A stretch of 64,000 nt of DNA from Pontibacter populi (GCF_019336435.1 NZ_JAHWXQ010000002.1:62001-126000), one strand, 5' to 3'. Positions 17,301 to 27,351 are shown, counted from the stretch's first letter. Notes: generated by a model not told the origin, from the sequence alone. Numbers and translations: made by a program.

Positions 17301-18989
17301 CTAAAAGGAATAGGTAACGCCTCCTATCACGTTTATACTCTTCACGGGGTAATTTACAAACCTTTCGTATTTATTTCCTAATATATTATTCGCCATCAGG
17401 AACACGGTAAAGGTATTTGTAAATTTATAGTCCGCTTTCAGATTTAGGTCTATAATGTTGTCTGTCTCACGCGTTACAAAAGAGCCGTCTGGTCTGTATA
17501 CACGCCCGAAAGAACTCCCAATATAGTAAAGTTCTGAATTAAAGAGAATCTTATCGTAGAAGTTATAGGTAGCAAAAATGCTCGTCATCAGCTCCGGACG
17601 ATGGAAGGGATGGTCTAAAGAAGCTGTGTTATATTTGTTATAATCAAGCTTTAAACCAAGACGAACTTCATCTATATAGTCGAATACAGCTTCCGAATAA
17701 ATATTTAAAACATTTGTCACACCGTCATCATATACCAGGTCAAACTTGGTAGAATCAGTTCTGGAGTTGTTATAGAAGTACAGGTTACGGTAATTCTGGT
17801 AAGCTACGCGACCTGTCAGGTGCACATAGTTTGATAAGTTAGCCGAAAAACCGCCATAAACCTCAAGTCCTTTATTAATATCAGCTACCTCTACATTCGG
17901 AGCGATCCATGGGTTCTCCTTTGTAAGCTCATATAAAGTTACTCTTTGCAGATCACCACCTAAACCAGCATAAATCAAGAGGTTATCTTTAATAGGCTCT
18001 ACTCCTATTCTGAATTGCGGATAGATATTGAACTGGCGTGCATCATTCACTTCGTCGCCGGTATAAGCCACGTTTGCACCTAGCGTAATGCGTGCTGCAC
18101 CAAACTGGCGCTCGTAGCTTGGGTTCAGCTTAAAGAACGTACGCGACACACTGCTCGAATCTTTATGCGATACAAACGACAGGTCGGCATCCACTTTAAA
18201 TCCGGAGATCTCATCAATGGTATATTCTGAGTTCAGGTTCAGTGCAATGTTCGCTTCGCTCATGTCGTAGCGATCGTTCAGGTAGTTTAGCTTTACACCT
18301 GCTTTATAAAGGAAAGGTGATTCTGAGGTCTGGTTATGAAGGTAACCGTTGGCCAGTATACGGTTGAAGATCTGCTTGGTAGTGTCTTTGTCATCTTCAT
18401 TCTGCAGGCTTGGCGCATAACCGTAAAAATGGTTTTTATCGCGCTCATAACCTAAACGACCACCAATGGTAAACCCAGGTAAATAACGCTCGCCATGTAC
18501 ACCGATGCTGCTGTTCGATACAGCAGCCTGGTCTTTAACCTCCGGACCACGGGCAGAACCAACATGACTGAAGTTGGCACCAAACGATGATGTTTCAGAA
18601 CGCTTGTTATGGAAATAACCTTTCAGATACAGCGTAGCATAGTTGCCAAAGCCGGCTTTCAGGTAATTACCGTATAGTTTGGTCAGTTCATCCTGCTTTA
18701 TAGTCAGCACGCGCATCTGCAACTCAATGTCCTGCGATGGTAAGCGGTAATCCTCGAAGCGGTATCGCACATTACGATCGGCTACCGCCGGCGGCTCTAC
18801 TTTAAACTTCTCGAAGTTACGGGCTGCGTTCGGCAACTCGATTACGCGGTTCTTCTCTACTACTACTTCGGCATCTTCCAGCTTTGCTCCTTCGCCCCAG
18901 CCATTGTTCTGGGCCTGAGCAGAATTCATAAATGCGTAGCCAACACACAACACAATGGCCAGCGATGCTTTTCTTATCTTATTTCTCAT
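17301..18989 (-). CDS. Outer-membrane beta-barrel protein, unknown function
   Basis: The 562-residue protein has a signal peptide ending in NSAQAQ. It has a short periplasmic segment, then alternating aromatic strands over its whole length (for example LKAGFGNYATLYLKGYFHN), ending in GGVTYSF with a C-terminal Phe. This is the pattern of a TonB-receptor-like barrel without a plug domain. Its product is encoded between a 1018-residue TPR protein (29 bases upstream) and the HU-SPOR protein (6 bases downstream). This suggests a trans-envelope assembly with ExbBD-TonB. No substrate can be assigned. Confidence 0.8.
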   Translation of the reverse strand: MRNKIRKASLAIVLCVGYAFMNSAQAQNNGWGEGAKLEDAEVVVEKNRVIELPNAARNFEKFKVEPPAVADRNVRYRFEDYRLPSQDIELQMRVLTIKQDELTKLYGNYLKAGFGNYATLYLKGYFHNKRSETSSFGANFSHVGSARGPEVKDQAAVSNSSIGVHGERYLPGFTIGGRLGYERDKNHFYGYAPSLQNEDDKDTTKQIFNRILANGYLHNQTSESPFLYKAGVKLNYLNDRYDMSEANIALNLNSEYTIDEISGFKVDADLSFVSHKDSSSVSRTFFKLNPSYERQFGAARITLGANVAYTGDEVNDARQFNIYPQFRIGVEPIKDNLLIYAGLGGDLQRVTLYELTKENPWIAPNVEVADINKGLEVYGGFSANLSNYVHLTGRVAYQNYRNLYFYNNSRTDSTKFDLVYDDGVTNVLNIYSEAVFDYIDEVRLGLKLDYNKYNTASLDHPFHRPELMTSIFATYNFYDKILFNSELYYIGSSFGRVYRPDGSFVTRETDNIIDLNLKADYKFTNTFTVFLMANNILGNKYERFVNYPVKSINVIGGVTYSF

Positions 18990-19018
18990 TTTGATGCTTC
19001 TCTGTCTTATACTGTATG

Positions 19019-22000
19019 TTACTTCTGCTTACCACCGTTGCCTACATTGGTAGTATCAGCGCCACCTTTACCTCCATTCAGCTTTTCCAGCTTCTGTTTG
19101 GCTTCTGCCACAACTTCTTCTACCGGAGAGCCTTCAATAATAGAGTTTAGGGTAGCTTTTGCCTGGAACAGCTCATTCTGTGCCACATAATTATCGGCAA
19201 TCAGCAGGAATGTTTTACCTAACCAGTAATCGTGGCTCGAGAACTTGTTGTTAAAGGCAAAGGCCTCATCCAGCGACTCCTTATATTTCTTCTGCTTATA
19301 CAGGATCTCAGCTACCAAGTACTGCGCTTCCGCACCATGTACGTCAGCTGCTGCGGCGGCAGCTTCCTTAAATTCTGTCAGCGCCTGCGCTAGGTTACCC
19401 TGCGCGTACGTTGACTTAGCTTTATAAAGCAGCGCCGTGTTATAAGCATTAAGTGCCGCATTGCCCTGGCTTATCAGTTCGCTAGCGATGCGCTTGCTGT
19501 TCGCATAGTCATTTGTATTATAATAGCTCATCATTAAACCGGTCAGGGCATTTTGCTGCTCCTTACGGTTTGCGGCTACATCGCGCAGACGACTATAGTA
19601 CTTAATGGCTTCCGTATAGTTCTTTGCTTCAAACTCAAGGTTGGCCACTTTCTGTATTGCACGGTTCACATATTCCGATTTGTTCTCGGCAATTACTTCC
19701 TTCATGCGCTGCAGCCCTCGCTGGGTCTCGTTTTCACGCAGGTAAGAATCTGCCAGGAAGTAACGGGCATCAAACACGAACGGGCTCTTAGGGTAAGCCG
19801 CTAAATAAGCTTCCAGTTTAACTGCGGCCTGCTCGTATTTCTCATTGAAATAAAGTGTTTTAGCAGCTTCAAATTCAATGCTTTCTAGAGCTGTACTCTC
19901 AGGGTTATTGGCTTTGTATTTAGCCAGGTAAGTATCAAACTCTTCGCTACGGTTCTGTGCAGCCAAAGACTCCTGTAAACTATAAAGAGCACCACTGGCA
20001 ATTTTAGAAGCCGGGAAATCATCGAGTACGCGCTTGTAATCCTGTATGGCCTCGTTGTGCTTGCCCTGGTTGGCGTATGCCTGCCCGCGTTTGTGTAAGG
20101 CATTAGGAATAAGCTTGCTTGTAGAGCCTGAATTGATCAGTGTACTGAAACCTGTCACAGCCTGGCTATAGTTGCCAGCCTCAAAATCAAGCACTGCAGC
20201 CTGGTATTGGGCATCATCGGCATAGCGCGATTGCGGGAATTCGTTCAGCACCTGCTTCAGGTTTTGTTCAGCCTGCGCTTTATTGCCTGTAATACCGGCT
20301 AATACACCGCGCTGGAAATACGCATAATCTTTATCAGGAGAGTTAGACGCAATTACTTTGTCATACAGATCACCGGCCTGCTTATAGTTCTTGCTTACAT
20401 AATACAGGTCGGCAAGGCGTAGCATAGCATCGAAATGGTTCGGATTGCTTGGCTTGGTACCATCAACAAAGGCCTTGAAATGTGGCAGCGCTTTATCGTA
20501 CTGCTTGGTGTTATAGTAGGCATAGCCAATTCCGTAGCGCGACTTCAGGTAATAATCTGACTGGCCGGCAGATGTGTTGCGGAATACGGCAGCATAACTG
20601 TTTATGGCATCCTGGTAACGCTGGCCAACAGAGAAAGCCTCACCTTTCACAAAATGGGTGGCAGCCGTAACCTCTTTATCATATGGATACTGAAGCGACT
20701 TATCGAGCATGGCAACTGCAGCAGGAAACTTAGCTTCATTAAATAGGTTAACACCATGCAGGTAAGTTACACGCTGATAGGTCTGTAAGATCTTCCAGCT
20801 TTTCTTCGGCATGCTCTCTATGTGGCGAATAGCTTCAGGATAGTTGTTGGAACTGAAGTAAGCTTCGCTCAACAAATTATCAGCTTCGGCCGCCTGATCA
20901 GAGTCAGGGTAATCTTTACCGAATGTTGTAAGAGAACCAATCACCTCACGGAAGTTGCCAAGCTCAAAATTTACCTGGGCATATTTCAGCGTAGCAGCTT
21001 CAGTTACATCTTTGTCGTGATCGTTTTTGCGTGCTTGGTCGAAAGCTGTTAAAGCAAACTGTTTGTTGTTTTCGCGCAGGTAACTTAATCCTAAGTAGTA
21101 AGCAGCATTCTGACCCAAGGCATCCTTTTTAAGGGCAACAGCTTTAAAGTTATTTATAGCATCTTTATAATTGTTGTTCTTATAGTCTGTAAAACCAATC
21201 TTATATTGAATTACCGGATCCAGTGATTTTTTGCCATTCGCGTACTGATCGAAATATTTATCGGCTGTCTTGTAATCTGCGCGCTGGTAATAAGCATCAC
21301 CTACCAGTAAGGCTATCTCATCAGACTGTTGTACTTTTGGTGTGCGTGCAAGGGCGGCCTCACCATATCGGATCACTTCATACACATCGTTTTCCTTATA
21401 AAGTATCTCTGTGATCATATAAGGCACGATCTGGGCATACGCATCATTCTTCTCTGCTATTTTCAGATCCTCTTTGGCAGCAGCGTAGTCTCCGTTGCGG
21501 TAAGAGATATAACCGGAATAGTAGTTAGAAGCATAAGCAAAGCGGTGCTCCTCTTCACGAAATCCGGTGGTCTTATTCTTATCGAAGTAGGTTTTAGCGT
21601 TCGCAAAATCTTTTGTTGCGAAATAGGAATAGCCCAGCTTAAACTCCAGCTCTTTATTCTGCTTGATGCTCAGCAAATGCGTAGGCGCCTGTTTTAGCAG
21701 GTCAACTACCTTTTTATAATCCTTCTGTTCGAAGTAATATAAACCGAGCTCATAGTTGGCAAGCGCCGTTTTAGGGTGAGCCGGGTAATTCTTAGCAAAA
21801 TTCAGGATCAATTGCTCTGCATCCGGGTGTAGCAGGTACAAACCGCTCAGGGCGTAGTAATACTGTGCATCGGCTGTTTTGGCATCGTCACCAATCAGTT
21901 TAATGTATTTACGGAAAGCTTCCTGGGCAGCACCATACTTTTCACGGTCAAACAGTTCCAGCCCTTCATGGAAATATTTCTCCTGAGAAGTAAACACTTG

Positions 22001-22075
22001 CGTGTTTTGAGCAACTACCACATGTGAGCCCCCCGCCAGCACAGATGCCAGTGCAATTTTGTACGCTATCTTCAT
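19019..22075 (-). CDS. Large tetratricopeptide-repeat periplasmic protein
   Basis: The 1018-residue protein has a signal peptide (ALASVLAGGSHVVVAQ) and then TPR-type helical repeats almost to the end, for example YFHEGLELFDREKYGAAQEAF, AQYYYALSGLYLL, and many A-x-Y-Y-x-G-x-x-Y units. The C-terminus is Gly/Asn rich. It resembles YbgF/BamD-like periplasmic scaffolds but is far longer. It is the first gene of the eight-gene operon and has a 219-base leader region. As a scaffold it probably binds the barrel or the HU-SPOR protein, which is inferred from position. Confidence 0.85.
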   Translation of the reverse strand: MKIAYKIALASVLAGGSHVVVAQNTQVFTSQEKYFHEGLELFDREKYGAAQEAFRKYIKLIGDDAKTADAQYYYALSGLYLLHPDAEQLILNFAKNYPAHPKTALANYELGLYYFEQKDYKKVVDLLKQAPTHLLSIKQNKELEFKLGYSYFATKDFANAKTYFDKNKTTGFREEEHRFAYASNYYSGYISYRNGDYAAAKEDLKIAEKNDAYAQIVPYMITEILYKENDVYEVIRYGEAALARTPKVQQSDEIALLVGDAYYQRADYKTADKYFDQYANGKKSLDPVIQYKIGFTDYKNNNYKDAINNFKAVALKKDALGQNAAYYLGLSYLRENNKQFALTAFDQARKNDHDKDVTEAATLKYAQVNFELGNFREVIGSLTTFGKDYPDSDQAAEADNLLSEAYFSSNNYPEAIRHIESMPKKSWKILQTYQRVTYLHGVNLFNEAKFPAAVAMLDKSLQYPYDKEVTAATHFVKGEAFSVGQRYQDAINSYAAVFRNTSAGQSDYYLKSRYGIGYAYYNTKQYDKALPHFKAFVDGTKPSNPNHFDAMLRLADLYYVSKNYKQAGDLYDKVIASNSPDKDYAYFQRGVLAGITGNKAQAEQNLKQVLNEFPQSRYADDAQYQAAVLDFEAGNYSQAVTGFSTLINSGSTSKLIPNALHKRGQAYANQGKHNEAIQDYKRVLDDFPASKIASGALYSLQESLAAQNRSEEFDTYLAKYKANNPESTALESIEFEAAKTLYFNEKYEQAAVKLEAYLAAYPKSPFVFDARYFLADSYLRENETQRGLQRMKEVIAENKSEYVNRAIQKVANLEFEAKNYTEAIKYYSRLRDVAANRKEQQNALTGLMMSYYNTNDYANSKRIASELISQGNAALNAYNTALLYKAKSTYAQGNLAQALTEFKEAAAAAADVHGAEAQYLVAEILYKQKKYKESLDEAFAFNNKFSSHDYWLGKTFLLIADNYVAQNELFQAKATLNSIIEGSPVEEVVAEAKQKLEKLNGGKGGADTTNVGNGGKQK

Positions 22076-22294
22076 AGTATGTTCATAAAACGGCCCGGCA
22101 AAGCCAGGCTTATTCGTTTTTTATTTCTGGTAAAGCATGAATGGCGAAATTTACGTGCCACTTCATTCAAAGTTAATAAATTTTAACGAGCTGCCTTTCT
22201 GTAGCTGCATTTACCTGTTTGCAATCACCACAAAATATAGGTTTACCCATATACAATGCTCGGACAGGCTTAAATATTGTGCAAAATTAAAAAA

Positions 22295-23341
22295 TTAAAT
22301 GGCCAGTGTTTTAGGCACCGGATGTAGTATCTTAAACATCAGTTCCCGTAACGTATCTGCTTCGCTCATATCGCCTCCGCTTATACCTTTCGATTGCAGG
22401 TCGGCTTCTCTTATATAATGGATGATATCTACAACGCGGGCAATTGGGTAAACCCGCATGGCATGCTGAAACTCCTTTAGTTTCCAGGCCTGCTGCCCCA
22501 GAAGCTTTTTAAGGCCGGCTTCCGATTTATCAGCAGCTGCGTGGAGGCTCAGTAACTTCGTGAAAAACGAAAACAGCATACCAATGTTAGGAATGAGCGG
22601 ATTGTTCTTCGGATTGGCCTCGAAATAGTTAATTATACGGTTAGCCTTTAACACATCCTGGGCAATGATGGCAGCCTGTAATTCAAATATGTTGTATTCT
22701 TTACTTATGCCGACATTCTCAAGAACTACCTTCTCATCTATAGTTTGGCCGGGCTTCAGGTTCAGCAGTAACTTATCTATTTCATTCGCTAAGCGGCTCA
22801 GGTCAGAACCAATGAACTCACTTAAGTGCAGCACCGCCTGAGGCGTCGCTTTAATATTCTTTGTTTTCAGGTAATTGTTAACCCAGGCAGGCACCTGGTT
22901 GTCGTAAAGTTTTTTGGTGGTCAGCATCACCGAGTGCTGTGCAAATGCCTTCGAGAGCGCCTTTCGGCCATCAAGTGTCTTATGCTTATAGGCAAAAACC
23001 AGTATTGTAGATGGTAAAGGGTTTTTAAGATAGGCTTCCAGTTGCTTAGCTCCATCTTCCTTCTCTATATCGAGTATGCTTTGTGCTTCCTTAACTATAA
23101 CAACCGAACGATCCGCCATCATCGGAAAACGCTTTGCCTGCAGCAGCACAGTAGCAACATCCACATCCTTACCATAGACCACCACCTGGTTAAACCCTTT
23201 TTCGTGTTCCTGTAAGGCATTTGCCTCAATATAGTCCGAGATCTGGTCGATGTAAAAGGGTTCGTCTCCCTGCAGAAAGTAGACAGGAGCAAAGTTGCGT
23301 TTCTGAAGTTGTTCTAAAATACTTTCGGGTGTATGGGCCAT
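22295..23341 (-). CDS. holA: DNA polymerase III subunit delta
   Basis: The 348-residue clamp-loader subunit opens the sliding clamp during replication. It has the family start (PVYFLQGDEPFYIDQIS), the RFPMMADRSVVIVKEAQ region and SEFIGSDLSRLANEIDKLLLNL, typical of HolA, followed by a C-terminal helical collar domain. Length is normal. The gene stands alone, with a candidate promoter box 26 bases before the ATG. Confidence 0.93.
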   Translation of the reverse strand: MAHTPESILEQLQKRNFAPVYFLQGDEPFYIDQISDYIEANALQEHEKGFNQVVVYGKDVDVATVLLQAKRFPMMADRSVVIVKEAQSILDIEKEDGAKQLEAYLKNPLPSTILVFAYKHKTLDGRKALSKAFAQHSVMLTTKKLYDNQVPAWVNNYLKTKNIKATPQAVLHLSEFIGSDLSRLANEIDKLLLNLKPGQTIDEKVVLENVGISKEYNIFELQAAIIAQDVLKANRIINYFEANPKNNPLIPNIGMLFSFFTKLLSLHAAADKSEAGLKKLLGQQAWKLKEFQHAMRVYPIARVVDIIHYIREADLQSKGISGGDMSEADTLRELMFKILHPVPKTLAI

Positions 23342-23366
23342 GCGCGCGGAAAAGGATTTGCCTACA

Positions 23367-23374
23367 CAAAATTA
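23367..23374 (-). promoter_or_regulatory. Candidate -7 box for holA
   Basis: CAAAATTA reads TAATTTTG on the minus strand and fits TAnnTTTG. It sits 25 bases upstream of the holA start. No good -33 TTG was found. Confidence 0.35.
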
Positions 23375-23412
23375 AGGCATCAGCGCTAAAATGAAAGGAT
23401 AAGTTGTGATTA

Positions 23413-24102
23413 TTAGCCAGCCAAACTATAGTTAGCTTTATGCCGGGCCACGATTTCATCAAACTTCGGGTTTTGCTGATAGAAATAAGACGATAGCAGG
23501 AAAATGGCAAACGTAAACTCCTGCAGTTCCCACGCCTTGCCGTGCGATATGAACAGTGGCAACATAAAACTAAAAAGGTAAAGCATACCCCACACTAGCT
23601 TAGGAACCGGCATCAGGGCGAACTTCCAATTCCGGAAAGCTGAACTATAGTTGTAAAGTAAAGGCAGCCCCAGAAAATAAATGAAGATGGCGGAGTACAT
23701 ACCGGTGCTAAAGATCAGTTTATTCAGCTTAACTCCCTCCACTTTCATGTTATGTAAATTAAATTCTCCCTGGGTGTTTACTTCTTTCAGCTCAACCGGA
23801 GTCTGGTAACTGAATAATCGTTGTCCCCACGAAATCTCTTCGCCACTTCCGAAAATGAAAACGAGCGCAACAACCGCTAGTGCAAAACGAACAAAACCTT
23901 TATTCCTTGCCGCTGCAAACACAAAAAATATCGAGATCAGGAGTAATGAAAATGCGGTCATGTTCTCTATGTAGCCATCTTCGCTGGTATAAGCTTCAAA
24001 AAATGTGGGATTATAGTTAAAACTATAGATGCCAACTATACTATGGATGACTACCATAATGAAAATGAAATACTCTGCTCCGGATAACCTGACCTTTCTC
24101 AT
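23413..24102 (-). CDS. Conserved multi-pass membrane protein, unknown function
   Basis: I chose the ATG at 24102 (MRKVRLSG) rather than the longer frame beginning at 24183, because the extra residues look like untranslated leader. The protein is about 229 residues with roughly six hydrophobic helices. The block FGSGEEISWGQRLFSY sits between helices three and four and is the only strongly motif-like part; its paired Glu residues and Trp could form a polar site in the membrane. No family function is known to me. It is a single gene between holA and tyrS. Confidence 0.7.
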   Translation of the reverse strand: MRKVRLSGAEYFIFIMVVIHSIVGIYSFNYNPTFFEAYTSEDGYIENMTAFSLLLISIFFVFAAARNKGFVRFALAVVALVFIFGSGEEISWGQRLFSYQTPVELKEVNTQGEFNLHNMKVEGVKLNKLIFSTGMYSAIFIYFLGLPLLYNYSSAFRNWKFALMPVPKLVWGMLYLFSFMLPLFISHGKAWELQEFTFAIFLLSSYFYQQNPKFDEIVARHKANYSLAG

Positions 24103-24283
24103 TTTTGTAAACCCGCCTGCAACACCCACCTTACTATAGAAACAATATAACTTTAAATAGTAATACGGATTTACAAGTAGCAATGGTAGCTATTGAGCGG
24201 CTATTTGAAATGCTAGCCTAAACTATAGTTCCGGAGGAATCAGTTCTTACTGAATTTAGACACACATACTGCCAACTCTTTTT

Positions 24284-24291
24284 TATATTTG
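24284..24291 (+). promoter_or_regulatory. Candidate -7 box for tyrS
   Basis: TATATTTG matches TAnnTTTG and lies 26 bases before the tyrS ATG. A -33 TTG is not evident. Confidence 0.4.
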
Positions 24292-24317
24292 CCCTTTACA
24301 GAAAGACGGAAGTATAA

Positions 24318-25622
24318 ATGAACCTGATAGAAGAATTAAGATGGAGAGGCATGCTCCACGATTTCATGCCCGGAACCGAAGAACAACTGGCATCCGGCAT
24401 GACGACCGGCTATATTGGCTTCGACCCGACAGCAAGCTCTTTACACATCGGTAACCTGGCTACTATTATGTTGCTGGTACACCTGCAGCGTGCAGGCCAT
24501 AAACCTGTTGCCCTGGTTGGTGGTGCTACCGGTATGATCGGCGATCCATCGGGCAAATCAGCAGAACGAAATCTGTTAGACGAGACAACCCTGCGCGCAA
24601 ATCAGGAAGGCATAAAGGCACAGCTGGAGAAATTCCTGGATTTTAACGCCGGTGCAAACTCTGCCGAAATCGTAAACAATTACGACTGGTTCAAAGAATT
24701 CAGTTTCCTGGGATTCCTGCGTGAAGTTGGCAAGCACCTGACAGTAAACTATATGATGGCCAAAGATTCAGTTAAGAAACGAATCAGCGCTGATGAAGAA
24801 GGCGACCGTGCCGAAGGCTTATCGTTTACTGAGTTCTCTTACCAGTTGATTCAGGGCTACGACTTCTATCATTTGTATAAGAACAAGGGTGTAAGATTAC
24901 AGATGGGAGCCTCTGACCAGTGGGGTAACATTACTACAGGTACAGAACTTATCCGCAGAATGGATGGCGGTAAAGCGTTTGCCCTGGTTGGTAAACTGGT
25001 GACAAAATCGGATGGTACCAAGTTCGGTAAATCGGAAGGCGGAAATATCTGGCTGAACGCTACGCTGACTTCACCTTATAAGTTTTACCAGTTCTGGCTA
25101 AACCTGTCGGATGAGGAAGCGGAAAAGCTGATAAAAGTATATACATTACTACCTCAAGATGAAATTGAACGTCTGACAGAAGAGCACAAACAGGCTCCTC
25201 ACCTACGCGTCTTACAAAAAGCCTTAGCTAAAGATGTTACAATTCGTGTACACTCTGAAGAAGACTATAATGCAGCTATAGATGCGTCAGAAATTTTATT
25301 TGGAAAAGGCGATTTAGAGACGCTAAAAGGCCTGAAAGAAGATATTTTGCTAAGTGTGTTCGAGGGAGTGCCACAGATTGAAGTTAGCAAAAATACGTAT
25401 GCTGAAGCACAAACTGTAAGCGATCTGCTTTCTGATGTTACAGGCGGCCAGGTTTTCGAGTCGAAGGGTGAAGCGAAGCGCATGATCAAGAATGGCGGCG
25501 TGAGCGTGAACCGTCAGAAAGTGCAGAGCCCTGATGAAGCTGTAAATTTTGAATTACTGCAGGAGAGATACCTGGTAGTACAGAAGGGTAAGAAAAACTA
25601 TTATTTAATTACAGTCAACTAA
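24318..25622 (+). CDS. tyrS: Tyrosyl-tRNA synthetase
   Basis: This 434-residue class I synthetase charges tRNA-Tyr. The HIGH-type motif is LHIGN (residues 42-46) and the KMSKS-type loop is KFGKS (235-239). The tyrosine-binding region ([20 protein letters not shown]) is complete, and a C-terminal S4 RNA-binding domain ([13 protein letters not shown]) is present. Length is normal. A strong terminator follows, shared with the convergent H1-like gene. Confidence 0.97.
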   Translation: MNLIEELRWRGMLHDFMPGTEEQLASGMTTGYIGFDPTASSLHIGNLATIMLLVHLQRAGHKPVALVGGATGMIGDPSGKSAERNLLDETTLRANQEGIKAQLEKFLDFNAGANSAEIVNNYDWFKEFSFLGFLREVGKHLTVNYMMAKDSVKKRISADEEGDRAEGLSFTEFSYQLIQGYDFYHLYKNKGVRLQMGASDQWGNITTGTELIRRMDGGKAFALVGKLVTKSDGTKFGKSEGGNIWLNATLTSPYKFYQFWLNLSDEEAEKLIKVYTLLPQDEIERLTEEHKQAPHLRVLQKALAKDVTIRVHSEEDYNAAIDASEILFGKGDLETLKGLKEDILLSVFEGVPQIEVSKNTYAEAQTVSDLLSDVTGGQVFESKGEAKRMIKNGGVSVNRQKVQSPDEAVNFELLQERYLVVQKGKKNYYLITVN

Positions 25623-25645
25623 CTTATTTATAGTTAGTTACAAAT

Positions 25646-25677
25646 AAAAAAGGTGAACTTTTCAGTTCACCTTTTTT
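25646..25677. terminator. Bidirectional terminator between tyrS and H1-like gene
   Basis: A 14-bp stem made of A6-GGTGAACT and its complement (25646-25659 with 25664-25677, loop TTTC) has A residues on the left and T residues on the right. It can act in both directions between the convergent genes. Confidence 0.88.
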
Positions 25678-25700
25678 ATTTTCAGTATGCTGTCTGATGA

Positions 25701-25892
25701 CTATTTCTGATCAGCAGTGCTGTTTTTCATGTCCTGAACTTCCTTACGGATGTCCTGTGCCATGTTTTTAAGATCCTGCATACCTTTACGTACACGTGTA
25801 CCTGCAGCTGCGTTGTTTTTGTCGTAGAACTTTTCGAAATCAGATTCAAGCGACATAACTAGGTCTCTCAGTTTGCTAAAGTTGTTGTTCAT
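25701..25892 (-). CDS. Histone H1-like small basic protein
   Basis: The 63-residue protein begins MNNNFSKLRDLVMSLESDFEKFY and contains AAAGTRVRKGMQDLKNMAQD, which matches the short histone H1/Hc1-like proteins found in nearly all Bacteroidota. It is helical and rich in Lys and Asp, without the long Lys/Ala tail of chlamydial Hc1. A role as nucleoid-associated protein is a family-based inference. It is a lone gene convergent with tyrS. Confidence 0.85.
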   Translation of the reverse strand: MNNNFSKLRDLVMSLESDFEKFYDKNNAAAGTRVRKGMQDLKNMAQDIRKEVQDMKNSTADQK

Positions 25893-25998
25893 TAGAGCTA
25901 TTTGTTATAGTGAAACATTTGGTTTAATAACTCTAATATACACATTTAGTAATAAGAAGCAAAAATTAAGAAAATTTAATATATGCCCCTACAGCAAA

Positions 25999-27237
25999 CT
26001 AGGCGGTAACCTGCGACTTAGAGTACAAGCCTTTGTCCAATTTTTGTGCAATTTTCTCAAACGCATCAATCGTCTCTTTTACATCGTCCAGGGTGTGTGC
26101 AGCAGTCGGGATAAGACGCAGCATGATCACATCTTTAGGAACAACAGGATAAACTACGATAGAGCAGAAAATATTGAAGTTTTCGCGAAGATCAAGCGTT
26201 AACTGTGTCGCATCAGGTATCTGACCGTTCAGGAAAACAGGTGTTACCGGCGAAGTTGTTGTACCGATGTTAAAGCCTTTTTCACGTAAACCAGACTGAA
26301 GTGCATTTACTACTGTCCATAGTTGCTCCTTCAGTTGTGGCTGTGTGCGTAGTAACTCTAAACGCTTAAGTGCACCAACTACCAACGGCATTGGCAAAGA
26401 CTTAGCGAAGATCTGCGAACGCATGTTATAGCGAAGGTATTCTACTACCTGCTCATCAGCGGCTACAAACGCACCGATGCTTGCCATAGATTTAGCAAAC
26501 GTAGAGAAGTAAACATCGATACCATCCTGGCAACCTAAATGCTCACCAGTACCAGCACCTGTTTTACCCATTGTTCCAAAACCGTGGGCATCATCTACAA
26601 ACAGACGGAAGTTGAATTTCTCTTTAAGGGCTACCACTTTGTCCAGGCTGCCCAGGTTACCAGACATACCAAAAACACCTTCTGTTATTACAAGTAGCGC
26701 ACCACCTGTGTTCTCAGCCCAGCGTGTTGCACGCTCTAACTGCTTTTCAAGGCTGGCCATGTCGTTGTGTGCATACACAAAGCGCTTGCCCTGGTGCAGA
26801 CGTAAACCGTCAATAATACAGGCATGCGATTCCGCATCGTAAACGATAACATCGTGGCGGTCAACCAGCGCATCTATGATCGATACTACACCCTGATAAC
26901 CAAAGTTCAGTAGCAATGCATCCGGCTTCTGAACGAATTCAGCCAGCTCAGACTCCAGCTGCTCGTGCAGGTTAGAGTTACCAGACATAATACGAGCACC
27001 CATCGGATACGCCATACCCCACTCTGCCGCCGCTTCAGCATCTGCTTTGCGAACTTCCGGGTGGTTAGCAAGACCCAGGTAATTGTTCAGACTCCAGGTA
27101 AGAACATCTTTACCTCTGAACTTCATACGGGGGGCTATCTCGCCTTCCAGCTTCGGAAAAGTAAAGTAACCATGCGCATAATGAGAGTGGCTACCTAATG
27201 GACCTCTATTGGTCAACAGTTTTTCAAATAAATCCAC
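25999..27237 (-). CDS. Alpha-oxoamine synthase, likely serine palmitoyltransferase type
   Basis: The 412-residue PLP enzyme belongs to the alpha-oxoamine synthase family, which condenses an amino acid with an acyl-CoA. Visible features are the NNYLGLANHP motif, the glycine-rich SGNSNLHEQLESELAEF, FVDDAHGFGTMG with the PLP-binding Asp/His, and the Schiff-base Lys in STFAKSMASIG. In Bacteroidota, close relatives make 3-ketosphinganine for sphingolipids. KBL (glycine C-acetyltransferase) and BioF have the same fold, so the substrate is not certain. A good promoter lies 84 bases upstream. Confidence 0.75.
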   Translation of the reverse strand: MDLFEKLLTNRGPLGSHSHYAHGYFTFPKLEGEIAPRMKFRGKDVLTWSLNNYLGLANHPEVRKADAEAAAEWGMAYPMGARIMSGNSNLHEQLESELAEFVQKPDALLLNFGYQGVVSIIDALVDRHDVIVYDAESHACIIDGLRLHQGKRFVYAHNDMASLEKQLERATRWAENTGGALLVITEGVFGMSGNLGSLDKVVALKEKFNFRLFVDDAHGFGTMGKTGAGTGEHLGCQDGIDVYFSTFAKSMASIGAFVAADEQVVEYLRYNMRSQIFAKSLPMPLVVGALKRLELLRTQPQLKEQLWTVVNALQSGLREKGFNIGTTTSPVTPVFLNGQIPDATQLTLDLRENFNIFCSIVVYPVVPKDVIMLRLIPTAAHTLDDVKETIDAFEKIAQKLDKGLYSKSQVTA

Positions 27238-27320
27238 TTGAGTAATAATTAAGTTATCGGGATATTTTCTGTCTAAAGACGCTTTATATGCATTGATACG
27301 AATTTTTGCATAAAGCTGCG

Positions 27321-27351
27321 CAAATTTAACTTTTTACGCTATCAAATACAA
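27321..27351 (-). promoter_or_regulatory. Bacteroidota-type promoter for the alpha-oxoamine synthase gene
   Basis: CAAATTTA at 27321-27328 (TAAATTTG on the minus strand) is an exact -7 box, and CAA at 27349-27351 (TTG on the minus strand) lies 20 bases further, the usual -33 spacing. It predicts a leader of about 80 bases. Confidence 0.6.

Noticed and set aside
22282..22289. CAAAATTA as promoter of the eight-gene Ton operon
   Set aside because: It fits the -7 box, but has no -33 element, lies next to the 3' end of holA and would give a leader of about 200 bases. It is possible but not supported enough to list.
24103..24183. Longer start (24183) for the membrane protein next to holA
   Set aside because: The additional 27 residues are Tyr/Leu-rich without pattern, and MRKVRLSG is a more normal beginning before the first helix.
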